Positions 26,601-37,254 of a stretch of DNA of 46,652 nt are shown piece after piece. Source of the stretch: Didymodactylos carnosus (Eukaryota; Rotifera; Eurotatoria; Philodinida; Philodinidae); assembly GCA_905250885.1 (NCBI GenBank), contig CAJNOQ010000564.1:1-46652 (forward strand), written 5' to 3'. The position numbers and the translations under genes were made by a program. The number at the start of each line of letters is the position of its first letter. Position 1 is the stretch's first letter. The notes below the pieces were generated by a model. That model saw only the letters and a list, made by a program, of their open reading frames with translations. It ran no database searches and was not told the DNA's origin.

Positions 26601-29600
26601 ATAAAATTTGCTTGATGCACCTATAAATACACACATACACATAAACAACTAAATACACTAAAATATGTAGCGATTTAATTTATTTAGTCAGATAAACAAG
26701 TCTCTTTTCAACATATAGCCGAAGATTAATCACCATTACAAACAAGTTCAGATGTTCAAAATGATATCGGATTATTGACTGACGATACTCATTATCAACA
26801 GTACTCCATAATTTTTCAACAAAAAACAAATCTCTATCAAAAACTTATGAATTAGTCAACGTTTTCTACAAATGAATATGTAAATTATAGTGAATCATTT
26901 TATAAACAACCTGGATTCTGGTGAACGAATGTTAGCCAATCGAGCGTAGAGTTGTTTTTTTAGTTTTAGACAAAATATCAATTCGAATAAACTTTTTCTA
27001 TTCATCAGAACAGCACGTTAAACAATCATCATCATTATTTGATAGTAATAAATACATATCATTCAATTTAGTTCCAATACTAGCCTCTCAGCAAGGAACT
27101 CTTCAATCACTGCGCTGCAATGAATACATAAAAGTGTCATCTAATAGCAACGAATGTCTAAAACAATGTTTAGAAACAAAACAATGAAGAAAACATACTG
27201 TAATCAAGCAAATTAAATTTGATGACGATCATCGTATTCATTATTTGTCCAAAATACCAAATGAAAATTCGTAACAATTTGATATCAATGGCAGTTTGAA
27301 GAATTTTGAGACTAAATACACAAACCCAAAAGTCACATAAATTAAAGTTCAAGAATCAATATCAGATTTAGCTCCTGTATCGATAAAAAATTAGATGTTT
27401 TTATTTGGATCGTTTAATAACTCGCATTTCCTTTACCCACTCATTAAAAACTTGTACAAGAATTTAACATAAATGAATACTTGACAGTTTTGAGAGGTGA
27501 CAAGTTGCATCAATGAAAAACCAAAGAACCAAATTTCAGTTTTAATCATAATCTCCATTTATGACTCAATACGGACTATTAAGCACGTTTGGTAGTTGAA
27601 TGAGTTCAATATTGAAGCAGACATAAAACAATTGGAATTTGAATAACTTAATAAACTTTTTTAATTTTATCTTACAGATTATGTTAATTTGCATTTGATT
27701 TTCATATTTCGCTGTCACTTACATACAACCGCAACGATGTCGCAGAAAACTGATTTCTTCAGAACAATATTGTAATATGATGACGAAATGACGCTATTCC
27801 TTTTCTATATTCACTATCAATTCATGAATATGACATACATATTATTCAAAACTAATTACGCCACTTGTTATCCTGAACGACAAGACTTTCATCTCAATAA
27901 ACTCTTAGGAACAGAGATTAAAACATTGGAGTTTTTTTTATAAGACAGTTATGATTTACGAGTATCAGTCACGTTATAACCAAACTATGTTTGACCATGA
28001 TGAACAGTAAGATTTTCTACTATCATCTATAGATATGTCGATGCCACAAAAGTAACAAGTACAAAATCGGCAATGAAACATGACATCAATAACTATGAGA
28101 TTTTGTAGAACTATTATATCCTTACCCATGCAATTCACTCATTCGGAAAAAAGACGAACACCTTTATAGTCATATTGTCGTACACAAAACTTTGAATACA
28201 GAATCAAATAAATGGTGCACAAACATATCGACAATCCATCGTTGATTTTTATTAGCAAAGGTCGCCTTGCTCATCCTCCTTCTGTTCTCAAGTTAAAAAT
28301 GACTTTACAAACCCGTTTTGTATTGATAATGTATAAATCAAGGATGTGAAAGACAAGGTAGATAAAATAATTACTATCAAAATGACTGCTGATAATCACT
28401 AAAATATCCTTATCATTCAATATTCCTCGTCGACAATAACAGAAGAAACAAGATATTCATTATAGATCATCAATACTCAATCATCCAAAACGAAAACTTT
28501 GATAAGAATAAAAACGATAATAAAAAAGTTGTAAATCTAATTCATTCAGAACGCTAATGTCAGATAAAGACTATCGTTAGATAAATCAACCGAGACATTA
28601 TTCAAGCACACAAGACAATCACATTACCTTGATGAAACAATGTAATATCAGCCAGACAATCACTAGGGATCTACGACCTCCGACACTGCTGTTGCTGACA
28701 TAAATTGAGTATATAACACCTTGGTCTATGCAAAAAGAAAAAAATTTTTCTTTTACATCATTCGATTATCATCATACTAATTTAAAAGATCCTTCTGAAC
28801 TAAAACATTCGTTCATTTTCTAAAACATTACAATTATTAATCAGCAGTCTCTACCCTTGTCATCAACGAATATTTGAAAGATCATTGGGGAAGAAAAAAT
28901 CATGTCTAGAGTATTCTCAACACCGAGACAATTAAATAAAGAAAGATCAACATACAGTCAGATGCAACATCCATCTTGGGTATTAGATGATCAACTTTCA
29001 TACGAAACATATCCAACATCGAATGATGCAAGATTTGATCCACAAATGGGCATATACACAGTGCCTGATTCAGAAACAGCCAAATATGCACATTTACCAC
29101 CACATTTAAGACAAGAATATGCCTATTTCACATCACCATCAACATATCGTTCCCCACCTCCACCACGACGTTCATCAACGTTGAGAAGGAAAATTAGTCG
29201 ACAAACAGAACCGTATTGTTGTACGTGCGGTGGTGTGTCCGGCAAAACTATAGTAAAAAACGTTTTCTATAAACAACAAGGTTAGTGAAAAATTCAATTT
29301 TTTCAATGTTCATTGTTTTTTTTGTTTTTCTATCACTAGAACAACAAGAATCAGATTCACAATATGACTGTGCCGATCTTTTGAGAAAATTACAATCTCA
29401 TGTTAGAATAAGATATGGTTATGGCACCATGAATAGCGATGAACCATACGCTTTAGGTAATGAGTAAGATCAGGGATTCTGATTAGAACAGATAACAAGG
29501 GATCTTTAAGATTTGATACTGTCCGGCAATTTTTTGGGAATGTTTTGATCTGCCAAAAACTTGTCGAACATTTTTATGACTACAACAAACGTCATGTTTA

Positions 29601-30501
29601 TCATGCAAGTAATTGAACTGACAGACTGTAAGAGACCGATAGCGATTATAAACAGCTAGTTGAGGACACTCGAAATCAATAAGGTGCCGGTCAAAATAAC
29701 TGGTAGAAAGTCTTTTAAATTCTGTCAAATATTAGTGTACGGAAACAAATATGTCAGTTTTCAAAAAAACTGAACTGTCTGTCAGAAAAATTTTGCCGCT
29801 TTGGCTAAAAACAATCGGAAACACTGAGCAAATCTGATAAAGTTTTAATTTATATTTACAATTGAATTTTTATACTTAATAGATGATTATCCATGCCCAG
29901 ATAAAATCGAAGTATTCTTGGTCTTCATTTTCTGAAGTAATGATACTAGCCCAAGGTCTAAGATTGTCAAAAGTCATAAAAATTGAATATTCAGACATTC
30001 TTTTTAAAAATTTGAACACATATCTATCAACACTCCATTATGAAAGAGCTGAAAAAAAACGATTTTACTTACACCAGACGGATTGAGCTGTTATTCTAAT
30101 CATTTTTTTTGTCTAGACATTAATAAATCAATAGTACATATACTTTTATAACATTTTCTGTGTATGAAACAGTTTACAAAGCGTTAAGCTACGTGTTATG
30201 GTTAAAATGGAGGCTAAGATCGCAAAAATACCTTCTAAATCATACAATGTATAAACACGAAACGTTTCTAAAGTATAGAAGTATAGTTCATTATTGATTT
30301 CCCAAAGTTTCAGCTCAATCCATCTGATACAACTAAAATCGGTTTTTTCATTTTTCTCATAATGCTAGAAAATATCAAAACTAGATAAACAAATAATTTT
30401 CGTTTTTAGCAAATTACAATGAATTAACACGAACACTTGATTTTCCTGTTTATGTGTCCAGTTTTCAAGATAAAACTTTAATACCACTTCCTGCATATTA
30501 A
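23632..30501 (+). CDS. Gln/His/Pro/Tyr-rich protein of unknown function, nine exons
   Basis: Proposed exons: 23632-23656, 23721-24042, 24758-25191, 25251-25355, 25424-25519, 25580-25616, 28910-29280, 29340-29456, 30410-30501. All junctions are GT-AG, every phase agrees, and the sum is 1,599 nt (532 aa plus stop). The N-terminal third is low-complexity (HHRHHTRHHHHHQ, then many Gln, Pro, Ser, Thr). The middle has a more ordered stretch around IEGIQISQALVNDVLVDLQS and an Arg/Gln-rich block (YRQLRQDYLRDQQTMARAQL). The C-terminal part is Tyr/Pro-rich with SPPPPRRSS, a Cys cluster (YCCTCGG) and the end KTLIPLPAY. No signal peptide or membrane segment is seen. I recognise no family. Weak points: the first 25-nt exon and the 3,293-nt sixth intron. 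Alternatives: two genes, the first running on from 25,580 to a stop at 25,764, the second starting at the ATG at 28,902 (195 aa). Confidence 0.6.
26719..28560 (+). pseudogene. degraded coding-like block inside the 3.3-kb intron
   Basis: The frame starting CACCATTACAAACAAG near 26,732 reads SPLQTSSDVQNDIGLLTDD and then HYQQYSIIFQQKTNLYQKL before a stop. From about 27,005 to 27,655 one frame reads protein-like text broken only by stop codons: for example FNLVPILASQQGTLQSLRC, VIKQIKFDDDHRIHYLSKIP, KVQESISDLAPVSIKN and NEFNIEADIKQLEFE. Another stretch, after an acceptor-like CTTACAG at 27,671-27,677, contains TNYATCYPERQDFHLNKLL and GTEIKTLEFFL. The stops are TAA, TAG and TGA at places where Gln or Arg codons would need only one C-to-T change. 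I do not recognise the protein. Either a decayed exon of the host gene, a decayed nested gene, or chance; the low indel load in 27,005-27,655 argues against chance. Confidence 0.45.
30010..30100. repeat. dispersed repeat copy 1 (CCAGACGGATTGAGCTG)
   Basis: The segment ACTCCATTATGAAAGAGCTG through TTTTACTTACACCAGACGGA and TTGAGCTGTTATTCTAA resembles 36,055-36,122 base for base over most of its length. A shorter inverted piece (CAGCTCAATCCATCTGATAC) is at about 30,312-30,331. It lies in the last intron of the 532-aa gene model and has no coding signal. Confidence 0.6.
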
Positions 30502-31524
30502 ATTTATTTGTTTTATCTGCATATATTAGCGATATTTCATTCTTTTTCGTTTATTCGAACATTTAATACGTAATGCAATTTTTTTCTAAAAAGAAAAATT
30601 TTCTTTTCTTCTTCTTACAAATCTTTAATTTAAATTTTAATCTTTCCAAATATGGTTATTCTTGGCAATCGTTTTGATTGTTCTTCTGTTTATTATAAGT
30701 TTTCCAATGGCTCTATATAAATATAAACAATTAGATTAGACAATAATTAGCCAATTACTTACGATTTTAATAATAGAATTTATTTTATCGTTACCTTTTT
30801 CGTGTGGTAGATATTAAACCAAAACGACTCAAATACGATAAACATTCTATTATATATTTCATGTCTTGTAGTTTGACTGCAAAAATAAACCAATATTATA
30901 CATTAGAACGAAAATGGTTTCAGTTTAAATATTTATCCATTTTATCATAGAATGTTCACTACTCGTCAATTGTACAATGAATACGAGTTTGATCTTTTGG
31001 TATGAATAGTTTATTGTTTATTAGTTAAATAATTGATATCAATCTAACAGAAATTGATTGGTGAATGATTAATGATATTTAAAAAGATACAAATATACTC
31101 TTTGTACATTACCAATAATATAAACTATTACAAAAGAAATGTTAAACACAATACTATTATCAATAACTTGACTCTCATCAGTTTGATTAATGTATAAACT
31201 ATCAGAAGAATGAAAGTCTGTCTTTAATTTACAAGCTAGAAATGAGTTGATTCTATGTGTTGTGTAACACATTCTTATCCCTTTACTTGAATAAAATTCC
31301 ATTTTAAAGTCCATTGTATAAATTTTTGTACATATAGGCAGTACAATTTTTGTGCATCAACGTTTGTGCTTTGTTTAATTACGTGACACATATGTTTTTT
31401 TAGAACATTGATACTATTACCATTATTCTTATCATCATTTTCTTCTTGTGCTTTTCTCTTCCACTGTTAATATTTGTTAATTGAATGCCTAATAAATCAA
31501 TATCATCTTTCGCAAAATATTGAA
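30502..31524. other. intergenic interval
   Basis: AT-rich 3' flank of the upstream gene. The minus-strand open frame at 31,069-31,314 has no splice context or recognisable domain. No gene is called. Confidence 0.5.
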
Positions 31525-31526
31525 TA

Positions 31527-32099
31527 TCGGGTAGCGCAGAATAAATTAGACTGTTTGTATTCTCAAATTTTCTCCTTCTCCTTACACTTGATTGAGCTAG
31601 TTTTTTTTACCAAAAGATTTCCTGTTGAATTCTCTACAAACAAATGATTAGTCGTTATGATCGTATCTCTAAGATTTCGAAAAAAACTTTGTTTTGTTCC
31701 ACCACGCAAAAAAAAGGTAACAACTTTTGCTATTTTCACTTGATCGCTGAGAAATTAATCTTTGCGTCAGATATTTAATTCAAACGATTTTCGCTCTACA
31801 CGACGAGAAAGAGCGTATTTGAAACTACAGAAAAGTATACTGAAACTGTGTTTTAATGCTTGCAAAACCATTCGAAAAAATTTCGCTCCCTTTGAGAAGA
31901 TGCATTTATTTTTTTAACATTTTAGTACTTCTCATCATTTCTCATGGCATTTTACATTTTCGGATTTTACAATAAAACAGTGAATACATTTTTTGTAGAG
32001 AAGTCAACAGAAAATCTTTTGGTAAAAAAGCTAGCTCAATCACGTGTAAGGAGGAGAACATTTGAAAATACAAAGTCTAATTTACTCTGTGCCACCCGA
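31527..32099. mobile_element. foldback MITE with about 110-bp inverted ends and TA flanks
   Basis: The left arm (31,527 to about 31,641) and right arm (about 31,992-32,099) are inverted copies with few differences; both include the string pairing with TTGATTGAGCTAGTTTTTTT and ACCAAAAGATTT. The ends are TCGGGT and ACCCGA, each bordered by TA (31,525-31,526 and 32,100-32,101), which fits a TA target duplication of the Tc1/mariner kind. The 573-bp element has no open frame long enough for a transposase, so it is non-autonomous. It lies in intergenic DNA. Confidence 0.8.
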
Positions 32100-32101
32100 T
32101 A

Positions 32102-33390
32102 TATATGAAATAGGGGTCCTAATAATGACATGCGTTGTATTGTTTTTTCCATCTCTTAATGTTACTTTTGATAGTCAATCATTGAACGTTGTTAAATATA
32201 TGATGATTTATTGCAAAAGAGATGACTAGGCCTATTGCCCGCTTTTATGACACAGTAGGGATAAGGTTAAAGATATTACAAACAAACGTACAGCTAAAAA
32301 AGCAAATAAAAAACAACAACAACACAAAAGTAGAAAACAGTTTAATCAAAAGAGATATCACAAGTTCAATAATCTATTTAAAATAGTGGCGATTGGGTTT
32401 AAACATAAACATAGTATGTTTGTTTCATACTTTTCTTGGTAAAGAAAGTAGTTAAAAACAAGATTTAGAAAGATATCATTTGACAGAAAACTTATGTTAA
32501 ATATGTATAAACAATACGTTCATTTTTATTTATACTGAACAACATTCACACAATGTAACGAATATCGTGATAAACGGACGTTTTGCTCGGATAATGAACA
32601 TTGTTTGACATAAGGGAAATAAAAATTTCACGAATGAAAAACTTTCTGAAAGCTTGTAATAATGTAGATAATAAAATAAAACATAATGTGTACACAGAGA
32701 AAAATAAATGACTTCTGAGCATTTTTTGTTCGTTGGATGAAGATGTATGAATAAATTCTAACATATAAAATATAAGAAAAGGATCAGGGAACGTTTTTTA
32801 TTAGAATATATCGAGTAATTTTCATGTTTTATTTCTATAAAAAACCATTTTTATAGATAAATACACTTCTAAGTAAAAATGATAGACGTATCATGATTCT
32901 AAACATGATCCTTCTAAGATATATAATATTGTATAACGTATACACAACAAACGACAACGATTAACAAGTTCAGTATCTTTGTGCTAAACATCCACGCAAT
33001 TCTGGCACACAAAATAATCGCTATGAAAAGAGAGAGGCCAATGTATTGAATTTGTTTTCTGTAAGTCTCGAGCATGTAAATATGTACGAATTGTAACTTA
33101 TATCATAGAGTAAAATCGTGTCTATTCGTAAAAAAATGATTATCGTTTCTAAACAAAAACAACATCATATACGCATATCTATACACAAAATTTTAAAACT
33201 TTTTACATTATTATCGAATTCAAATTTGTTTTAGACTGAGTAGACAATGTCAGTTAGAATTGACTTTTGATTTCGAGTTGTATATAAACAGAAGAAATAT
33301 GTCATGCTGTCTTGTCTTAGCATCAACGCTAGCTCTTTCATGAAAAAACGCGCTCTTCGTCTAATCTAACAAAACTTTGAATTCAGATAA
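32102..33390. other. intergenic interval
   Basis: No exon or structured repeat that I can support in this 1.3 kb; composition is ordinary AT-rich. Confidence 0.45.
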
Positions 33391-33399
33391 ATAAATGAA

Positions 33400-34323
33400 A
33401 AAGAACATACTTGACAATAATTCTCTCAGCCACGAAAATGTTGATAAGTCTGATAAGTTTCGTCCACTAATATATAGGTCTCCATGTACGAGACGTTTTA
33501 ATATTGACTCTTCATTTTTTTGAATCTATAAGAGAGATAAAAGAATAAATTACTTGTATAAACAAAAAGAAGTCATGTTATACTCCAGATCTTCGTTTTT
33601 TAATAACTTCTCGGTCTTCCTGGATGATAAGAATTGTGTATAACTGTTAGAATTAACAAAATCAAATTTATCCACTCCTTAAAAGAAAAGAAATAAAACA
33701 AAGGAACTAGAACGACAAAATTGATAAAGAAACTTACTGTCGTTTGTCTCCAATATCTGATGATTGTGACTGAAATAATCTGAAAGGGGAACTAGAGTAT
33801 ATAAAATGTAATAGCATATATAATAACTGTTCATTCTTACAATATTGAATTCCACTTAGTTTCGAATGTTGCTGTTTCATGATTATTCTGATTTTTATAC
33901 ATCCGTTGATGTGGAACCGTCGTTTGTTGTGATTGTACTATTCATGTTTTAAAACTCAACTGAATTAATTTGACAATCTAAACAACAAAAAATAATAGTT
34001 GTTCTTCATTTTAACTACCCCATCACCATACCAAAGCCAATTAATGTACTTACTTGCTAGTACATTTGATGATTGAGTTAATAACTGTTGAGTGCAATTT
34101 AATAAGGGATTAGATGGTTGACTGTAACGTGTTTGTCGTGACGTTGTTACTTGAGAGCTCGATTTTGATAAACTGGAAAGTTTTTCTAAACGTTTCTGCC
34201 ACATCTTAGAAAAAAGAAATATATCACGAATAAATCTCTTTAACAAATATTATTTACTTCTTCTAGATTCAAAAGAGACAATGGAACTGATTCATTCGGA
34301 TCTGAATCCGTTATTTCACTCAT
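33400..34323 (-). CDS. small multi-exon gene of unknown function, 3' structure uncertain
   Basis: The first three minus-strand exons are well supported: 34323-34258 (MSEITDSDPNESVPLSL...), 34204-34054 (MWQKRLEKLSSLSKSSS...) and 33937-33841 (QSQQTTVPHQRMYKNQNN...), with GT-AG junctions and matching phases. They encode about 104 residues, rich in Ser, Gln and Asn, probably disordered. Further coding-like pieces follow: about 33,775-33,739, 33,680-33,580 (VDKFDFVNSNSYTQFLSS, RKTEKLLKNEDLE) and 33,523-33,410 (RLVHGDLYISGRNLSDLS, TFSWLRELLS). I could not join the last of these without a phase conflict, so either I have missed a junction or the gene is broken. The start lies 268 bp downstream of the PIGX stop, same strand. 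I do not recognise the family. Confidence 0.5.
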
Positions 34324-34590
34324 TTTGATCTACAACTATTTTAAAATAATCTAAAAATAAAGATAAAAACCATCAGAAAGAATTTTTAAAAAAATCATTC
34401 ATAGCAACTGTAAATCACACAAAAACGATTATATTCACACTACTATAGCATTATTTACAGAAACAAATCTATCTTCTAGAAATAAAAAACAAAAAAAGAA
34501 AACAGATCTAAATCAACATTATTTACAATTTCATACAAAAAAAGTTATCGTTTTTTTTGTTAAAGTCGATTGTTTATTTACAAAAAAATG

Positions 34591-35217
34591 TTACATTTTA
34601 CTCGTTAATGTTATCCACATAAGAAAAACACAACCGATTACTGGTACAATACACGAGATGGGTTTTACAAACCATAGATGATTTCTTAGACCAACGGGAA
34701 TTGTAGCTGTCACCTCTTTTGGAGATTCAATTCCTGTATGAGGTAGTGGTGGTGGACAACCGGCACCTAAATATGGACATCTCTCTGCTGTGAAATGAAT
34801 AACTGGTTCAGGTATTAATAGCGTTTCAAACAAATTGTTATCATCAACTGGATCTAAATAACGAATGTGGATATTAACTGAAAATTCTTTCGGATTTCTG
34901 AAGATATTATCTGTTGAATTATAAAGTACGAAACAATAAACAAATGGATGAGAATTGGATGCTGATGATTCAATATCAATTGTACCCATAATTGTTGCAT
35001 TTAGACGATACAAATCTTCAGGATCAACATATAAATATTCTGGTAGACGATGCCATACAAACAGACATTTTGCAGGTTTGTTTATATCTGGTTCAATATA
35101 ATAGTCGAGAAATTTATGGTAGCCCAAACCTCGTATACGGCTTGTTATTGTCGGTGCACATTGAATAGACCACATACACAAAAGCAAAATGAGAAGAACA
35201 ATGTTAGTTTGCAACAT
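34591..35217 (-). CDS. PIGX: PIGX-like subunit of GPI mannosyltransferase I, single exon
   Basis: 208 aa without introns, somewhat shorter than human PIGX (about 258). Residues 1-21 form a signal peptide (hydrophobic IVLLILLLCMWSIQCA). The luminal part holds the family motif LPEYLYVDPEDLYRL (about 58-72), two N-glycosylation sequons (Asn73 and Asn100), a Cys pair in RCPYLGAGCPPP (about 136-147) and the hallmark TIPVGLRNHLWFV (about 172-184) just before the C-terminal membrane helix (about 184-204), leaving a short SKM tail. In animals PIGX stabilises PIGM, which adds the first mannose to the GPI precursor on the luminal side of the ER; yeast Pbn1 is the counterpart. The start is the first Met, directly before the signal peptide. 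PIGM itself is not in the window. Confidence 0.88.
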   Translation of the reverse strand: MLQTNIVLLILLLCMWSIQCAPTITSRIRGLGYHKFLDYYIEPDINKPAKCLFVWHRLPEYLYVDPEDLYRLNATIMGTIDIESSASNSHPFVYCFVLYNSTDNIFRNPKEFSVNIHIRYLDPVDDNNLFETLLIPEPVIHFTAERCPYLGAGCPPPLPHTGIESPKEVTATIPVGLRNHLWFVKPISCIVPVIGCVFLMWITLTSKM

Positions 35218-36634
35218 CTAGAAATAAGCAAGAATAGTAACTTTAAAAAACTTACAGAATTACAACAGATTATTCCTACACACCTGAGTAAAAACTGCTA
35301 AAAGTAAAAGGATTTCTCAGAAGTTGATACGAAAAAAGCTAATCTGCTTCAAGTTTCTAGTAACCCAAAAATTTTGTATTTGCCATGTTACAGCTTTTTA
35401 GAGTTTGGATTTCATCGCCATGGATATTCTGTTTGCGAAGTAAAAATGTCTGTAACTCTAAACGGAGCCAGTTTTCACGAAAAATTTGAGACGGTATAGT
35501 AATGATAATGGCAGCAGAACTTCACCAGATATAATCATGCAATAAACTAACAGTTCAAAACTTTCTTTAATTTCTATCTTGATGTATTTGCTTCATATCG
35601 CCTACCAAAACAGGTGTACGATGTCATCTGTTTAATCTGCTAATTGTCGTTTGTATTCACCGAGATTGTTAGGTTAGTTAGGACGAAAAAATTAATGACT
35701 AGCATTGGCGTTCGACACGAAATACCCCAAACTTCAGGCGTTTCTTTATTTTTCCATAAATATAGACAAGATCATGAATCTTCTCTTTGTTTTAATCGAA
35801 TCGTAAGAATCTATAAAATCGAACTGATTCGATTTTTAGTGTAGATACAGACGATCGCATGACGAAGATTATTAGTTAATTTTATTCAATATTAGCAATC
35901 AGAGCCTGAAAAACGAATCGAATGATTCGACATTCCATTCGGGCTCTCAGTTACATAAATGACATGTTTTGTTCTAGTGTGCTAACTCGAGTCTCTTTAT
36001 TCTGAACGAACGTTTGAAAACAAACAAAGATACAGAACGCTTCAATTTCAATTGAACTCCATTACGAGAGAACTTAAAAAAATGAAATTTACTTGCGCCA
36101 GACAGATCGAGCTGAAATTTTAGGAAATGAATAACGACCATCACTTAAAGATTTTCTGAAAGTTTCGTCTTTCAAGTCTCGATGGCTGGAAAGATAATTA
36201 TGTTTATAGGTGGCCTCAAGTGAGTAACGTTTATCCTCCTTGAACGTAGTGCTGTTGAACTAAAGTAGTTGTTCCAGCGAGAAGACAGTGTCTAGCATGA
36301 CTCCTAATGATTTAAAGTATATTTGTACACTATGCTTGTGTTTTTGAGTAACGATATTGCTGTTTTGTTGCTTAGTTACAAAATAGAAATCACTTCAAAT
36401 GGCGATTCTACAGCATGAAAAAAAAGAAGAAAATTGAACAGTATAATTGAACTATAAAGATCAAGTAGACGGCAATCACTCTACGCAAGACTTGTGAATG
36501 CGGTGTGAAACGAGATACCGATAGTTAGACTTTATAATAAAGTAACACATTTAGTACATTATTAATGGGTAATGATGAATTAGATTGTCTTGAATCAGTT
36601 GTGAAAGCAGCTTTGTACAAAAATGTAGATAAAT
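35218..36634. other. intergenic interval with repeat remnants
   Basis: No gene supported. The open frame at 35,644-35,844 has no recognisable domain. A second copy of the dispersed repeat is listed separately. Confidence 0.45.
36045..36130. repeat. dispersed repeat copy 2 (CCAGACAGATCGAGCTG)
   Basis: Matches the copy at 30,010-30,100 through AACTCCATTACGAGAGAAC, an A-rich step, ATTTACTTGCGCCAGACAGA and TCGAGCTGAAATTTTAG, in the same orientation. Outside this stretch the two places differ, which fits short fragments of one repeat family. Confidence 0.6.
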
Positions 36635-37254
36635 CCTGTGAGCCCATGTAGTCAAAATCGGCAGTGAATCGACGATTTTTTAGCGATTACTCAGCCGATT
36701 TATTATGCGCTTAATCGTCAATAAATCGGCGATTTTTTAGCGATTAATAGTAGTTAATCGGCGAGTTGTAGTTTAACAGTCAGCTGGGCTCCTCGGTTCA
36801 AAGCTGATTCAAATCGAAACAATAAATCAACTCTAAAGAAACTACAGAGAACATCCTTGACAACTTCGTTTTAAGCGAAACTAAAAAGATAATCTAAAAA
36901 GAAGACTATTTCTCGTTGAAATCATGTTTCTTATATACTTACTCTACTGCAGAATAAAACTGTGAATAACAAAATACCATTTAATATCTTAAAATCAAAG
37001 ATCAATCGCAATTAATTGACCATTATTAAAAAAACAGAAAAATCACAGGAACTTTAAGAATGGCGATATATCCATGATTTTTAACAACTGGCGATTTTTC
37101 ATGCAAGCCGATTAGTCGCCAGTTGTTAAAAATCGCCGATATATCGCATTTTCCGGACTATTACAGACAGAATTGCGAATAATTTGCGGTTTTGTTGCTA
37201 ATCGCAAGTAATCGTCCAGAACGGAGTGATTTTAATGATATGGGAATCCACAGG
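36635..37254. mobile_element. 620-bp element with CCTGTG inverted ends and internal ATCGGCGATT motifs
   Basis: Begins CCTGTGAGCCCATGTAGTCA and ends in the inverse of CCTGTGGATTCCCATATCAT; the two ends match over about 27 bases with gaps. The interior holds repeated ATCGGCGATTTTTTAGCGAT-like motifs on both strands (about 36,655-36,770 and 37,060-37,215). It also has a strong hairpin: the sequence at 37,062-37,094 pairs with 37,114-37,146. No open frame of note. The flanks do not show an exact duplication. A non-autonomous DNA transposon is the simplest reading. Confidence 0.6.

Noticed and set aside
26719-27250. A reassigned genetic code (TAA and TAG read as Gln) for the stop-bearing frame in the intron
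   Set aside because: TGA also interrupts the frame, the best frame changes near 27,000, and Sm D1, PIGX and arfaptin in the same window use TAA and TAG as ordinary stops.
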